Below, in pieces: positions 33,755 through 43,204 of a DNA stretch of 64,000 bases (its first letter is position 1; each line of letters begins with the position of its first letter). Made by a program: the position numbers and the translations under genes. Where the stretch lies: positions 124,001 to 188,000 of the forward strand of contig NZ_BDCI01000029.1 of the NCBI RefSeq assembly GCF_001613425.1, in the 5' to 3' direction. Under the pieces are notes generated by a model. That model did no database searches. It worked only from the letters and a program-made list of their open reading frames with translations, and had not been told where the DNA came from. Source of the stretch: Nocardia vulneris. Its GTDB lineage: Bacteria; Actinomycetota; Actinomycetes; Mycobacteriales; Mycobacteriaceae.

Positions 33755-34393
33755 ATGCACATCGCCATTCTCACTTTCGAGGGCTACAACGAACTCGATT
33801 CGCTCATCGCGCTCGGCGTACTGAACCGAATCCAGCAGCCCGGCCGACGCGTGTCGATCGCCTGCCCTACCGAGCGGGTCCGTTCGATGAACGGCGTGGT
33901 GATCGAATCCATGGCCACGCTCGAAGAGGCGGCCGCCGCGGACGCGGTGATCGTCGGCAGCGGGTCCCGCACCCGCGAAGTCGTCGAGGACCGGGCGCTC
34001 ATGGCACGGCTGCGACTCGATCCGTCCCGGCAGCTGCTGGCCGGACAGTGTTCGGGGACCTTGATTCTGGCGAAACTCGGGCTGCTCGACGACATTCCCG
34101 CCTGCACCGACCTGACCACCAAACCGTGGGTGCAGGCGGCCGGGGTGGACGTGCTCGAACAACCGCTGTTCGCGAAAGGCGATATCGCGACGGCGGGCGG
34201 CTGTCTCGCCGCGCACTATCTCGCGGCTTGGTTGATCGCCCGGCTGGACGGCATCGAGGCGGCCGAAAGCGCCCTGCATTACGTGGCTCCCGTCGGCGAA
34301 AAGGACGAATACGTGCGCCGCGCGATGCGAAACATCGCGCCCTATCTGCCGATGGCACCGGCCACTCTCGAGGCGGGCGCGCGCGCCCACTAA
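33755..34393 (+). CDS. DJ-1/PfpI-family protein
   Basis: A 212-residue class I glutamine-amidotransferase-like protein of the DJ-1/PfpI superfamily. The nucleophile elbow is AGQCSGTLIL with Cys99, and the early acidic residue lies in EGYNELDSL. Related proteins act as glyoxalase III-like, isonitrile-hydratase-like or regulator-domain proteins; the exact reaction cannot be assigned. ATG 33755. It ends 10 bases before proS and could be co-transcribed with it under MocR control. Confidence 0.83.
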   Translation: MHIAILTFEGYNELDSLIALGVLNRIQQPGRRVSIACPTERVRSMNGVVIESMATLEEAAAADAVIVGSGSRTREVVEDRALMARLRLDPSRQLLAGQCSGTLILAKLGLLDDIPACTDLTTKPWVQAAGVDVLEQPLFAKGDIATAGGCLAAHYLAAWLIARLDGIEAAESALHYVAPVGEKDEYVRRAMRNIAPYLPMAPATLEAGARAH

Positions 34394-34403
34394 TCTCTGG
34401 GAC

Positions 34404-35843
34404 ATGGCACGGGACGAGCGCGGGGTAACCGCCCAGAGTGAGGATTTCGCTTCCTGGTACAACGAGGTCGTTTTCAAGGCCGGCCTCGTCGATCGGGGTC
34501 CAGCCAAAGGCACCATGGTCATCCGACCGTATGGGTACCGGGTATGGGAGCAACTGCAGGCCGAACTCGATCGCCGCATCAAAGCCACCGGACACGAGAA
34601 CGCCTATTTCCCACTCCTGATCCCGGAAAGCTACCTCAGCCGCGAAGCCGAACACGTCGAGGGTTTTTCGCCGGAGCTGGCCGTGGTCACCCACGCCGGC
34701 GGTAAAGAACTCGAAGAACCGCTGGTGGTTCGGCCGACCTCGGAAACCATCATCGGCGAGATGATGTCGAAGTGGATCAGCTCGCACCGCGATCTGCCGC
34801 TGCTGCTCAATCAGTGGGCCAATGTGGTCCGTTGGGAACTGCGGCCGCGAATGTTCCTGCGCACGACCGAATTCCTGTGGCAGGAGGGGCACACCGCGCA
34901 CGCCGACGCCGAGGACGCCCGGCGCGAAACCATGCTCGCCCTCGACATCTACGACGAAGTGGCGCGGGATCTGGCCGCGATACCGGTGATTCCGGGCGAG
35001 AAGACCCCCGGCGAACGTTTCGCGGGCGCGGTCACCACGTACACCATCGAGGGCATGATGCGCGACGGCCGCGCACTCCAGTGCGGCACATCGCATTACA
35101 TGGGCACGAACTTCGCGACCGCCTTCGACATCCGTTACACCGGCGAATCGGGCCGGGAGGAGTTGTGCCACACCACCTCCTGGGGCATGACCACGCGCAT
35201 GCTCGGCGCCGTCGTGATGACGCACGGTGACGACAAGGGGCTGGTCTTCCCGCCGCGGCTCGCGCCACACCAGGTGGTGATCGTCCCGATCACCCGCGGC
35301 GGCAACACCGCCGTCGAGGCGGCCGCCGCGGAACTGGCGGGCCGGCTGCGGGCGGCGGGCGTGCGCACCCACGTCGACGCGCGAGCGCAGCTCACCCCCG
35401 GGTTCAAGTACAACGAGTGGGAACTGCGCGGCGTGCCGATCCGGCTCGAACTCGGGCCGCGCGACCTCGAGGCGGGCACCGCCATGATGGTGCAACGCCT
35501 CGGCGACGCAGGAAAGCAAGCGGTGCCGCTGGATTCACTGCCCGAGACCATGCCGCGAATACTGGACGAGTTCCAGGCGTTCCTGCTCGCCAGGGCCACC
35601 GAGTTCCGGGACAACCACACCCGCACCGTCGACACCTGGGCGGATTTCGCCGACGCGGTCGCGACCGGCTGGGCGCTGGCGCTGCACTGCGGCAGCACCG
35701 CCTGCGAGGAGGACATCAAGGCCCGGACCGCCGCCACACCGAGATGCATTCCCTTGCAAGCGGACTCGGCATCCGGGAACTGTGTACGCTGCGACGCCCC
35801 CGCGGCGTACGGCAAGCGCGTGATCTTCGGTCGCGCCTACTGA
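34404..35843 (+). CDS. proS: Prolyl-tRNA synthetase, archaeal/eukaryotic type (ProS type 3)
   Basis: A 479-residue class II aminoacyl-tRNA synthetase that charges tRNA-Pro. Motif 2 (FLRTTEFLWQEGHTAH) and motif 3 (GMTTRMLGAVVMTHGDDKGL), together with RPTSETII, are clear. It lacks the editing insertion of bacterial-type ProRS and carries the C-terminal zinc-binding region (CGSTACEED, then CVRC), so it is the archaeal/eukaryotic-like form. Mycobacteria use the bacterial type as housekeeping enzyme, so a second copy elsewhere is possible. It lies just after the DJ-1 gene (10-base gap) and may share its MocR-controlled promoter, which would be unusual for a housekeeping synthetase. Confidence 0.93.
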   Translation: MARDERGVTAQSEDFASWYNEVVFKAGLVDRGPAKGTMVIRPYGYRVWEQLQAELDRRIKATGHENAYFPLLIPESYLSREAEHVEGFSPELAVVTHAGGKELEEPLVVRPTSETIIGEMMSKWISSHRDLPLLLNQWANVVRWELRPRMFLRTTEFLWQEGHTAHADAEDARRETMLALDIYDEVARDLAAIPVIPGEKTPGERFAGAVTTYTIEGMMRDGRALQCGTSHYMGTNFATAFDIRYTGESGREELCHTTSWGMTTRMLGAVVMTHGDDKGLVFPPRLAPHQVVIVPITRGGNTAVEAAAAELAGRLRAAGVRTHVDARAQLTPGFKYNEWELRGVPIRLELGPRDLEAGTAMMVQRLGDAGKQAVPLDSLPETMPRILDEFQAFLLARATEFRDNHTRTVDTWADFADAVATGWALALHCGSTACEEDIKARTAATPRCIPLQADSASGNCVRCDAPAAYGKRVIFGRAY

Positions 35844-35853
35844 TCAGAGCGAA

Positions 35854-36480
35854 TCAGCTGGTCTGCAAAGCGATCCGGAGGCCGAAGGCAACCAGCAGAG
35901 TGCCCATCACGGTGTCGATGGCGCGGCGCACCCGCTGCCGCGCCAATACCCCGCGCAGCGCATCGACCACGTTCGCCAGCACGGTGAACCAGGTCAGCGA
36001 CACCAGTGCGGCGATGACGCCGAGCGAAATGCTGTCGGCGGCAGTCGGTTCGGCGGGCAGGAACTGGGGCAGCAGCGCGATGAAGAACACCGCGACCTTC
36101 GGATTGAGCAGGTTGGTCAGCAGCCCCTGACGGAACGCCGCGGCCGTGCCCGGCCGGTTCGCCAGCGCCTCGGCGGTCACGTCGTAGCCGCCGCGCCGGG
36201 CGGCCAGCAGGGCGCGCACACCGAGCACCATCAGGTACGCCGCCCCGATGAGCTTGACCACGGTGAACGCCACGGCCGACGCGGCGAGCAGCCCGGCGAC
36301 GCCGAGCGCGCTCACCACCGACCAGCCGAAGACGCCGGCGGCGATCCCGGCCGCACAGGCCATCCCGGCCCGGCGTCCCGACAGCACCGAACTCCGGGTG
36401 ACGATCACGAAATCCGGACCCGGCGACATCGCCGCCACCAATACCACGCCACCCAGGGCGAGCGCCTGCGCTGTAGACAT
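35854..36480 (-). CDS. LysE/RhtB-family amino acid exporter
   Basis: A 208-residue inner-membrane protein with about six hydrophobic segments. The family signature SPGPDFVIVTRSSVLSGRRAG is near the N-terminus, and GLLTNLLNPKVAVFFIALLPQF is present in full across the middle (seen as LTNLLNPKVAVFFIALLPQF). It exports amino acids or homoserine-lactone-like compounds with proton exchange. ATG 36480 is chosen over GTG 36483. It is convergent with proS (10-base gap). Confidence 0.88.
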   Translation of the reverse strand: MSTAQALALGGVVLVAAMSPGPDFVIVTRSSVLSGRRAGMACAAGIAAGVFGWSVVSALGVAGLLAASAVAFTVVKLIGAAYLMVLGVRALLAARRGGYDVTAEALANRPGTAAAFRQGLLTNLLNPKVAVFFIALLPQFLPAEPTAADSISLGVIAALVSLTWFTVLANVVDALRGVLARQRVRRAIDTVMGTLLVAFGLRIALQTS

Positions 36481-36526
36481 CACCTCGTCACCCTAACGAT
36501 CACGCGAGCCGCCAGGTAGCGGGTTT

Positions 36527-36859
36527 CTAGCCCTCCGGATAGAAGACGAACAAGGTGCACCCGGTCGTGGTCTGCGGGATGTGCGAGGAACCCGCGGGCG
36601 CGTGGATGAACGAGCCTGCGGGATAGTCCCGATCCCCGTCGTTGAAGACCCCGGCGACCACGTAGACTTCCTCGGGCCCGGGTTCGTGTACGTCGATGCC
36701 CTCCCAGCAGCTGCCGGGGTCCATCTCGAGGACGTTCGCGCTCGCACCCTGCGCGCCGCGCCACAGCGGACGGACCCGAATGCCGGGGAAGATCTCGCGC
36801 ACCGGTGCCTGCTGCACGCTGGACCATTCGTAGCCGGAAATGTTCTGCTCTGTCGTCAT
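36527..36859 (-). CDS. Small cupin (ChrR-like) protein
   Basis: A 110-residue single cupin barrel resembling the ChrR anti-sigma C-terminal cupin. It carries the metal-site pattern GIDVHEPGPEEVYVVAGVFN, and the second motif HAPAGSSHIPQ. Metal-dependent small-molecule binding or a simple oxygenase role is possible. ATG 36859 (MTTEQNISG) is the start; earlier in-frame starts lie in the neighbouring regulator. It is divergent from the GlxA-like regulator and likely its target. Confidence 0.8.
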   Translation of the reverse strand: MTTEQNISGYEWSSVQQAPVREIFPGIRVRPLWRGAQGASANVLEMDPGSCWEGIDVHEPGPEEVYVVAGVFNDGDRDYPAGSFIHAPAGSSHIPQTTTGCTLFVFYPEG

Positions 36860-36894
36860 ATCGCCAGCCTCGCGCACGGCGCCGGTCCCGCCGA

Positions 36895-36910
36895 GTGTCA
36901 GCAATGACAC
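36895..36910. promoter_or_regulatory. GTGTCA-GCAA-TGACAC inverted repeat
   Basis: A perfect 6-bp inverted repeat in the 70-bp divergent spacer between the cupin and the GlxA-like regulator, 19 bases upstream of the regulator start. Probable regulator binding site. Confidence 0.5.
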
Positions 36911-36929
36911 GCTGGGGTACTTTTCTGCC

Positions 36930-37877
36930 ATGCACCGCGTCGTCGCCCTCGTGCACGCCCCGCAGTCGACCTTCGAACTCAGTTGCGCGGCAGAGGTGTT
37001 CGGGCTCGAGCGCGGCGGCCTCGCCACGCGGTACACCTTCGACGTGTGCGCCGAGCGGCCCGGCCCCGTGGCCACCTACGCCGGATACGACATGGTGGTG
37101 ACCGCGGGACTCGACGAACTCGAGCGCGCGGACACCGTGCTCGTCCCGGGCTGGCTGCCCACCGAAGAGACGCCGTCACCGAGGGTCGTCCAGGCCTTGC
37201 GCGACGCGCACAGTCGCGGCGCGCGCCTGGTCAGCATCTGCAGTGGCGCGTTCGCGCTGGCGGCCACCGGACTGCTGGACGGACGGCGCGCGACCACGCA
37301 CTGGGCGCGCGTGGACGAATTGGCCGCCCGCTTCCCGTCCCTCGAGGTCGACCGGGACGTCCTCTATGTCGACCACGGCGATGTGGCCACCAGTGCGGGC
37401 GCCGGCGCGGGTATCGACCTCTGTCTGCACCTGGTTCGCACCGATCAGGGGGCGGGATACGCGGCACAGCTCGCCCGGAGCATGGTCATGCCGCCGCACC
37501 GTGAGGGCGGGCAGCTGCAATACACGGCGCCCCCGCATCCCACCCAGATCGACGGTTCACTGGCACCGCTGCTGGACTGGATCTCCGAGCGGCTCGGCGA
37601 ACCGCTCACGGTCGAGGACTTGGCCGCGCGGGCCGGCGTCTCCCCCCGCACACTCGCTCGCCGTTTCGCCGATCAGCTCGGCATCGGTCCCGGCCGGTGG
37701 CTGCTCGCCCAGCGCATCACCGAGGCCCGCACCCTGCTCGAAACCACCGACCTCCCAGTCGATTCCGTCGCGCGCCGAGTCGGCCTGTCCTCCGCCACCA
37801 ACCTCCGCCGCCGCTTCCTACGCGCCCTCGGCACCACCCCCGGCGCCTACCGCCGCGCATTCCGCACCGCCAATTGA
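36930..37877 (+). CDS. GlxA-type AraC-family transcriptional regulator
   Basis: A 315-residue two-domain regulator. Residues 1-190 form a DJ-1/PfpI-like sensor domain with a Cys elbow (LVSICSGAFALAATGLLDGR). Residues about 215-312 form the AraC double HTH (LTVEDLAARAGVSPRTLARR, and VDSVARRVGLSSATNLRRRF). Start ATG 36930 (MHRVVALVHA). Divergent from the cupin gene, which it probably controls. A second small gene follows downstream. Confidence 0.88.
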   Translation: MHRVVALVHAPQSTFELSCAAEVFGLERGGLATRYTFDVCAERPGPVATYAGYDMVVTAGLDELERADTVLVPGWLPTEETPSPRVVQALRDAHSRGARLVSICSGAFALAATGLLDGRRATTHWARVDELAARFPSLEVDRDVLYVDHGDVATSAGAGAGIDLCLHLVRTDQGAGYAAQLARSMVMPPHREGGQLQYTAPPHPTQIDGSLAPLLDWISERLGEPLTVEDLAARAGVSPRTLARRFADQLGIGPGRWLLAQRITEARTLLETTDLPVDSVARRVGLSSATNLRRRFLRALGTTPGAYRRAFRTAN

Positions 37878-37910
37878 CCTCAACCATAGTTGAGATCGAA
37901 CAATGGGCGC

Positions 37911-38333
37911 ATGACCGATATCGAACAGGCCAGGCAGCTCCTGGACCACGCCACCGACCTCTGGATTCGGCACGAGATGCGAGCGTGGGGACGGCTTTTC
38001 ACCGAGGACTGCGACTTCATCACGCACCGCGGCGTATGGTGGCGCTCGCGCGCGGACAACGTCCTCGGACACGAGGATGTACCGGAAACCGTGCTGGCAC
38101 AGAAGAAGAACTACACCCAGACGGTGCTCGACATCCGGCTCATCGCCCCGGACGTGGTGCTGGCGCACACCGAGTGGTCGTGGCCCGATCACGTGCTGCC
38201 GGGTGCGGCCGCGGGCGAGGACCGGCGCGGCCTGGTCACCATGGTGCTGGTCCGGCGGGACGGGCGCTGGCTGATCCGGGCCGCGCACAACACGCGGTTG
38301 AACGGACTCGACGATTTCGCCTCGACCGGATAG
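37911..38333 (+). CDS. SnoaL-like (NTF2-fold) protein
   Basis: A 140-residue single-domain protein of the SnoaL/SgcJ type, with the pattern WRAWGRLFTEDCDF-like start (MRAWGRLFTEDCDFITHRGV) and the closing strand RRDGRWLIRAAHNTRLN. Members are cyclases, isomerases or have no known reaction. It lies 33 bases after the GlxA-like gene. A TCAAC-CATA-GTTGA inverted repeat at 37880-37893 in that spacer may be an operator or promoter element, so it may have its own promoter. Confidence 0.8.
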   Translation: MTDIEQARQLLDHATDLWIRHEMRAWGRLFTEDCDFITHRGVWWRSRADNVLGHEDVPETVLAQKKNYTQTVLDIRLIAPDVVLAHTEWSWPDHVLPGAAAGEDRRGLVTMVLVRRDGRWLIRAAHNTRLNGLDDFASTG

Positions 38334-38458
38334 TCCGCGCCCGGATCGCCGAAGCCTGCGACGCGCGGCGGAGGGTTTCGGATCGTCGACGGGTTCGTGC
38401 CGGACAATGTGCTGAGCCAGCCGGGTGTCGGGCCTCGACGCCCCAGCGAGGAGGTTCT

Positions 38459-39316
38459 GTGGTGCGGTCGATGACGAGGTACGGGGTTGCGCTGGGTGCG
38501 ACGCTGATCGTGGCGCTCGGCGCGTGTGGGACCGAGGGCGCGAGCGACGGCGCTTCGAGCAGTTCGCCGCAGACCCCGCAACAGGCGACGAGCGCGTCCG
38601 CGCCGCCGACCACCGGTACCGCACCGCCGACCCGTGATGCCGATCCGGCCGAGGTCACCTCCGGCGGGTCCACGTACACGGTCCGGCGGGTGGAGGTGCC
38701 CAACGGCGTCGGAACTACCGATCAGGCGGCTTCGCTGGAACTGTCCGGCGGCGATGCGCGGGTGACCGAGGTGTTCAACCGCGGGGTGCGTACCTATGTC
38801 AAGGAACAGGTCGACCTGGTGAACGGCGGTGATGACCAACGCCAACGCGCCGTCTCGACCTCCGGCGAGATCTTCAGCACCGAGAGCACGGTCAGCGAAG
38901 TGGTCTCGGGCCTCATCGTTTTCAAGGACGCGGCGCATCCCACCAAGATCCTGGGCACCATCACCACCGACAGCCGCACCGCCCGGCCGGTCCTGATCGG
39001 CGACCTGTTCACCGACCCGGCCACCGGCCTCGCCGAATTGGCCAGGGCCACCACAGAAGCGACCCGCGCGGTGTATCCGGAGCTGGCCGACAGCAAGACC
39101 ATCACCGACGCACTGCAACCGACGGAACGGAACTACGCGAACTGGGTGCCCACCCCCACGGGCGTGCAGATCCATATCGCCACCGGCGTCTACGTCTACG
39201 GTTACCCGTGCGTGCAGGTGCCCTGGTCGCGGTTGCGTCCGGTCCTCGGCCCGGCGCTGCGCGCGGTGGCCGAGCAGGCACCCGATTCGGCACCGGCGAC
39301 CTGCGGCTTGCATTGA
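38459..39316 (+). CDS. DUF3298-like lipoprotein
   Basis: A 285-residue exported lipoprotein. The signal sequence ends in the lipobox LIVALGAC, followed by a Ser/Thr/Pro-rich linker (about 60 residues in all). The globular part carries features of DUF3298/RsiV-type domains, with IGDLFTDPATGLAELARA and the late VQIHIATGVYVYGYPCVQVP segment. Bacterial relatives bind surface ligands such as lysozyme (RsiV), but the local function is unknown. GTG 38459 is chosen because GAGGAGG precedes it at good spacing; GTG 38462 and ATG 38471 are also in frame. Confidence 0.8.
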   Translation: MVRSMTRYGVALGATLIVALGACGTEGASDGASSSSPQTPQQATSASAPPTTGTAPPTRDADPAEVTSGGSTYTVRRVEVPNGVGTTDQAASLELSGGDARVTEVFNRGVRTYVKEQVDLVNGGDDQRQRAVSTSGEIFSTESTVSEVVSGLIVFKDAAHPTKILGTITTDSRTARPVLIGDLFTDPATGLAELARATTEATRAVYPELADSKTITDALQPTERNYANWVPTPTGVQIHIATGVYVYGYPCVQVPWSRLRPVLGPALRAVAEQAPDSAPATCGLH

Positions 39317-39498
39317 GCGCCCCGCCGAATGAGCACGCGATGTATACCGAACGGGTGAGAGCGGGCGGGCCGAATTCGGCCGTCGGGTAGACGCCGACCG
39401 CGGGCACGAATATCTAGCGTTCAGCAGAGCGCCCGCCACTCCGGCCGGCGGTCACGTCGCCGAGGTGCGATGGAAGCTCTACTGACTGTGAGGTTTTG

Positions 39499-41067
39499 AT
39501 GCGCGCACACGGCCGTGCCGGCACGGCGGCACTGGCGTTCTCGGTAGTGATCACCTCGATCATGCTGACGGCTTGCGGCGGGGCCGACGACCCCCGCCCG
39601 ACCGCGAACGCATTGCCGAATACGTTGCGGGAACAGGTGATCCACTGGCACGACTGCCGCACCGGGCCGGATGACGAGGTGGGCCTGCGCTTGGCGGCCG
39701 TGGGCGCGGCATGCGGAGAGTTCCAGGCGCCGCTGGACTACGCCGATCCGAGCGGCCCCGCACTGTCCATCGCCGTCGCGCGACGCACCGCCACCGATAC
39801 CGCGCACCGCCTGGGCACCCTGCTGGTGCAGACCGGCGGTCCCGGACCGTCCCGGGACGGCGTCGCGATCCTGGTGGACGGACCCGAAGGCGGCCATCCG
39901 GCCACGGCCGCACTCGCCGAACGCTACGACCTGGTCGGCATGGACCCCCGGTTCTTCGGCGCCAGCGCACCGCTGGACTGCGGTTGGCCCACCGGCGCCT
40001 ACCTCGGGCTCGCCCAGGCCGCGCCGCGCGACCGGGCAGATTTCGACCGCACCGTGCAGACGGCCCGCGACCTGGCCGCCCGCTGCGCACCGCAGCGGGC
40101 CCTGCTGCCCCACGCGTCGACGCGGGCCGTCGCCCGCGACACCGACCTGCTGCGCACGCTGCTGGGTGAGCCGAAGATCTCCTATCTCGGCTGGTCCTGG
40201 GGGACGTACCTGGGCGCGGTATACCTGCAACTGTTCGGCGAGCGCGTCGATCGGGTGGTGCTCGACAGCGCGCTGGATCCGGCCGCACCGGGCCCGGACC
40301 TGACCAGGTCCACGGCCCCCGCCACCGCGGCCGCCCTCGCGGACTGGGCGCGCTGGGTGTCCGCGCACGACGACGAATTCGATTTGGGCACCACCGAACA
40401 AGCCGTTTTACGGTCGGTCGACGAGCTGGTCGGCGCGATCGCCGTGCAGCCGATCTCGCTCGGCGGGCTGACGATCACCGCCGACATGGTGCCGGGCCTA
40501 CTGTTGACCGTCGACGATTCCGACGAGTACTACGCCGAGTTCAGCAGGCAGGTGGGCACCTTGCGCGACGCCGCCCGCGGTCGCGCCACCGACCTCGCGC
40601 CGGGCCTCGCGCAGAAGCTCGCGCTGTACGCGGAAACCGCCGCGGTACCCGAATTCGGTTTCAGCGCAACGGTGGCCAACCAGTGCGCCGACCGCCCCGC
40701 CCGCGACCCCGAGGCCTACTTCACCGATATCCAGCGGCATCGCGACGCGGAACCGATCTTCGGGGCGCTGGCCCGCCACCTCACGCCGTGCGCGGTGTGG
40801 CCGACGGAGCCTGCCGAACCCGCCGTCGAAATCGCTGGCCCGCATCCGGCGTTGCTCATCGGCGCGTCCGGCGATCCGGTGGCACCGGCGGCCGGACAGC
40901 AGGCGATGCGCCAGGCCCTGTCCGGTGCCCGATCGCTCACGCTGGCGGACGCGTTCCGCCACGGTGTGTACCTCTTCGATCCGGCACCGTGCCTGGACGC
41001 CGCGGTCGACGACTATCTGCTGAACGGCACGCTCCCCGCGACCGACGCGGTGTGCGAACGCGATTGA
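39499..41067 (+). CDS. Tripeptidyl-aminopeptidase-like alpha/beta hydrolase lipoprotein
   Basis: A 522-residue exported serine hydrolase of the TAP/SlpD/SlpE class. A signal peptide with lipobox (IMLTAC) anchors it. The oxyanion segment is LLVQTGGPGPSRDG, and the nucleophile elbow is YLGWSWGTYLG with Ser233; the C-terminal TAP-like domain carries the Asp and His regions (LLIGASGDPVAP and FRHGVYLF). Homologues remove tripeptides or release peptides outside the cell. ATG 39499 with GTGAGG upstream; the 182-bp spacer before it shows no other gene. Convergent with the response regulator, one base apart. Confidence 0.88.
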   Translation: MRAHGRAGTAALAFSVVITSIMLTACGGADDPRPTANALPNTLREQVIHWHDCRTGPDDEVGLRLAAVGAACGEFQAPLDYADPSGPALSIAVARRTATDTAHRLGTLLVQTGGPGPSRDGVAILVDGPEGGHPATAALAERYDLVGMDPRFFGASAPLDCGWPTGAYLGLAQAAPRDRADFDRTVQTARDLAARCAPQRALLPHASTRAVARDTDLLRTLLGEPKISYLGWSWGTYLGAVYLQLFGERVDRVVLDSALDPAAPGPDLTRSTAPATAAALADWARWVSAHDDEFDLGTTEQAVLRSVDELVGAIAVQPISLGGLTITADMVPGLLLTVDDSDEYYAEFSRQVGTLRDAARGRATDLAPGLAQKLALYAETAAVPEFGFSATVANQCADRPARDPEAYFTDIQRHRDAEPIFGALARHLTPCAVWPTEPAEPAVEIAGPHPALLIGASGDPVAPAAGQQAMRQALSGARSLTLADAFRHGVYLFDPAPCLDAAVDDYLLNGTLPATDAVCERD

Positions 41068-41068
41068 G

Positions 41069-41722
41069 CTAGCGCGAGCCGGGCTGCCGCAGCCCGGCTT
41101 CGTGGGCGACGATCACCGCCTGCACTCGGTCGCGCACTCCCAGTTTGGTAAGGATATGGCGCACATGGGTTTTCACGGTTCCCTCACCGACCGCGAGCAC
41201 GGTCGCGATCTCGGCGTTGGACAACCCCCGCGCCAGCACTCGCAACACCGCGGTTTCCCGCTCGGTCAGCGTCGCCACCAGCCGGCGGGCGGCGGGATCG
41301 ATCGGCGGTGCGAGCCGGTCGAGCAGGCGCCTGGTCGTCGAGGCGGCCAGTACCGCGTCGCCGGCGTGCACCGATCGCACGGCGGACAGGAACTGTTCCG
41401 GCGGCGCGTCTTTGAGCAGGAACCCGCTGGCGCCCGCGCGCACCGCGGCCATCGCGTAGTCGTCGAGGTCGTAGGTGGTCAGCACCAGCACTTTCGGCGG
41501 CTGCGCGCTCGCCAGCAGTCGGCGGGTGGCCGCGATGCCGTCCAGCCGCGGCATGCGCACATCCATCACCACGACGTCGGGGCCGAGCCGCGCGGCCTCG
41601 GCGATACCGCTCTCCCCGTCGCCCGCCTCGCCGATCACCCGCAGATCCGGCTGGGAGTCCACCACCATCCGGAACCCGGCCCGCACCAGCGCCTGGTCCT
41701 CGACCAGTAATACCGTGATCAT
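41069..41722 (-). CDS. NarL/FixJ-type response regulator
   Basis: A 217-residue two-domain regulator. The receiver domain has acidic residues E8 and D9, phospho-acceptor Asp54 (VVVMDVRMP) and Lys in FLLKDAPPE. The LuxR HTH spans residues about 150-210 (LTERETAVLRVLARGLSNAE, then IATVLAVGEGTVKTHV). Its ATG overlaps the sensor kinase stop (ATGA), so the two form a translationally coupled pair. Confidence 0.93.
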   Translation of the reverse strand: MITVLLVEDQALVRAGFRMVVDSQPDLRVIGEAGDGESGIAEAARLGPDVVVMDVRMPRLDGIAATRRLLASAQPPKVLVLTTYDLDDYAMAAVRAGASGFLLKDAPPEQFLSAVRSVHAGDAVLAASTTRRLLDRLAPPIDPAARRLVATLTERETAVLRVLARGLSNAEIATVLAVGEGTVKTHVRHILTKLGVRDRVQAVIVAHEAGLRQPGSR

Positions 41723-42903
41723 CCGGTGCGCCCGGCCCGCACCGGGATTCGCGCCGTCAGCACATGCCCGGCCGTCCCCGCGCGCGGCCGGAGTTCGAGC
41801 TCGCCGCCGTAGGCTTCGACCCGCTCGCGCATGCCGACCAGGCCGTAACCCGCGCTGCCCGAACGCTGCCCGGCCGAACCGTCGTCCCCGACGCTGACCC
41901 GCAACCAATCCCGTTCCTGTCGCACCGAAACCTCGGCGCGCGCACCGGGTCCGGCGTGCTTGACGACATTCGTCAATCCCTCCTGGACGATCCGATACAC
42001 CACCAGCCCCACCCCCGAATCGGTCAGCCCGCACGGCAGTTCGAGTTCCAGGGCCACCGGCACACCCGCGCCGCGGACCTCCTCGACCAGTCTGCTGATA
42101 TCCGAAACACCCACGCGCGGAGCCGGATCCGGTTCGGCGTCGGTGTCCTCGCGCAGCACGCCGATGGCACGGCGGGTCTCGGCCAGCGCCCGCCTGCCCT
42201 GATCGCCGATGGCCTGCAAGGCGTCGATCGCGGACTGCGGGGTCGCCCGCGCGGCATAGCGGCCGCCGTCGGCTTGCGCGACGATCACCGCCAGCGAGTG
42301 CGCGAGGATGTCGTGCATATCGCGCGCGATCCTGGTGCGCTCGGACAGCACCGCGAGCCGGGCCCGCTCGTCCCGGGTGCGCTCGAGCAGGGCGGCGTGT
42401 TCGGCCAGCGCGCGGAATTCGCCGCGCCGGGCGCGCTGCCACGCACCGCCCAGCCAGGCCGCGAGCACCGTGCTGGCCAGGAAGCCGCCGACGAGCACGT
42501 GCGCCAGGGCCGACATCGGCAGCTGCGGCCAGCTCCAGCCGCCGAGCACCGCCCCGGCCAGCCCCACGACCAAACCCGTTCGGCTCCACAGTCGCCGGCT
42601 GTGCGCGGCGAGGGTGTACACCGCGATCGGCACGGCGATATCGGCGGGCAGCGCGCCCGTGGTGTCGCGCACCGCGCACCACTGCGCGAAGGCCACGGCG
42701 GCCACGGCGAGCGCCGCCGCCTCCGGCCATCGTCGCCGCACCGTCACCGGGGCGAGCACCAGCACCGACAAAGTGAAGTAGGCGGCATCGGCCCCGATCA
42801 ACAATCCGAACAGCACACAGACGAGGACGAGGAGCCCGGCCGTCGCGGCGTCCACCAGCGCCGTGCGCCGGCGCAACCATCCCACCACCCGCTCGTCGAC
42901 CAC
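41719..42903 (-). CDS. Two-component sensor histidine kinase (HisKA_3 type)
   Basis: A 394-residue membrane kinase. The N-terminal half holds about five or six hydrophobic segments with almost no extracytoplasmic loop, so it may sense within the membrane. The phospho-acceptor His lies in ARDMHDILAHSLAVI (around residue 198). The ATPase domain has VQEGLTNVVKHA and the G-box GYGLVGMRERVEAYGG. It is cognate with the overlapping NarL-type regulator. The signal and targets are unknown; no transporter operon is adjacent, although DesK-like pairs of this kind often respond to envelope stress. Confidence 0.92.
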   Translation of the reverse strand: MVDERVVGWLRRRTALVDAATAGLLVLVCVLFGLLIGADAAYFTLSVLVLAPVTVRRRWPEAAALAVAAVAFAQWCAVRDTTGALPADIAVPIAVYTLAAHSRRLWSRTGLVVGLAGAVLGGWSWPQLPMSALAHVLVGGFLASTVLAAWLGGAWQRARRGEFRALAEHAALLERTRDERARLAVLSERTRIARDMHDILAHSLAVIVAQADGGRYAARATPQSAIDALQAIGDQGRRALAETRRAIGVLREDTDAEPDPAPRVGVSDISRLVEEVRGAGVPVALELELPCGLTDSGVGLVVYRIVQEGLTNVVKHAGPGARAEVSVRQERDWLRVSVGDDGSAGQRSGSAGYGLVGMRERVEAYGGELELRPRAGTAGHVLTARIPVRAGRTG

Positions 42904-43204
42904 CCGACCACCCTAGATCTCGCGGTGTCGCGCCACCTCTGCCCGCAGGATGACCCCGCCGCCACAGTCCGTACGCCGCAGGGCATATCCGCACCCCGTC
43001 GATACGGTGCACGCCGGTAGCCGATCGATCGCGCGCCACGCGGGGCGACGCACCGGACAACCGAATTCGCCGGGGAAGTCCAGCGAAAGTTACGGTAAAA
43101 CTGGAACCTAGGGGTCTACGATCGAAAATAGCCACGGTTTGCGTAGCGGTGTTCAGGCGCGTGCATCATACTGTCGGCTTTTTCGAGCAGCGGAGTAGGA
43201 GCTC
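42904..43204. other. 301-bp spacer between sensor kinase and XRE regulator
   Basis: A divergent promoter region. The 43080-43160 part is AT-richer (AAAGTTACGGTAAAACTGG, GATCGAAAATAGCC), and AGTAGGAGCTC before 43205 gives the XRE gene a good ribosome binding site. No gene or strong palindrome seen. Confidence 0.6.
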
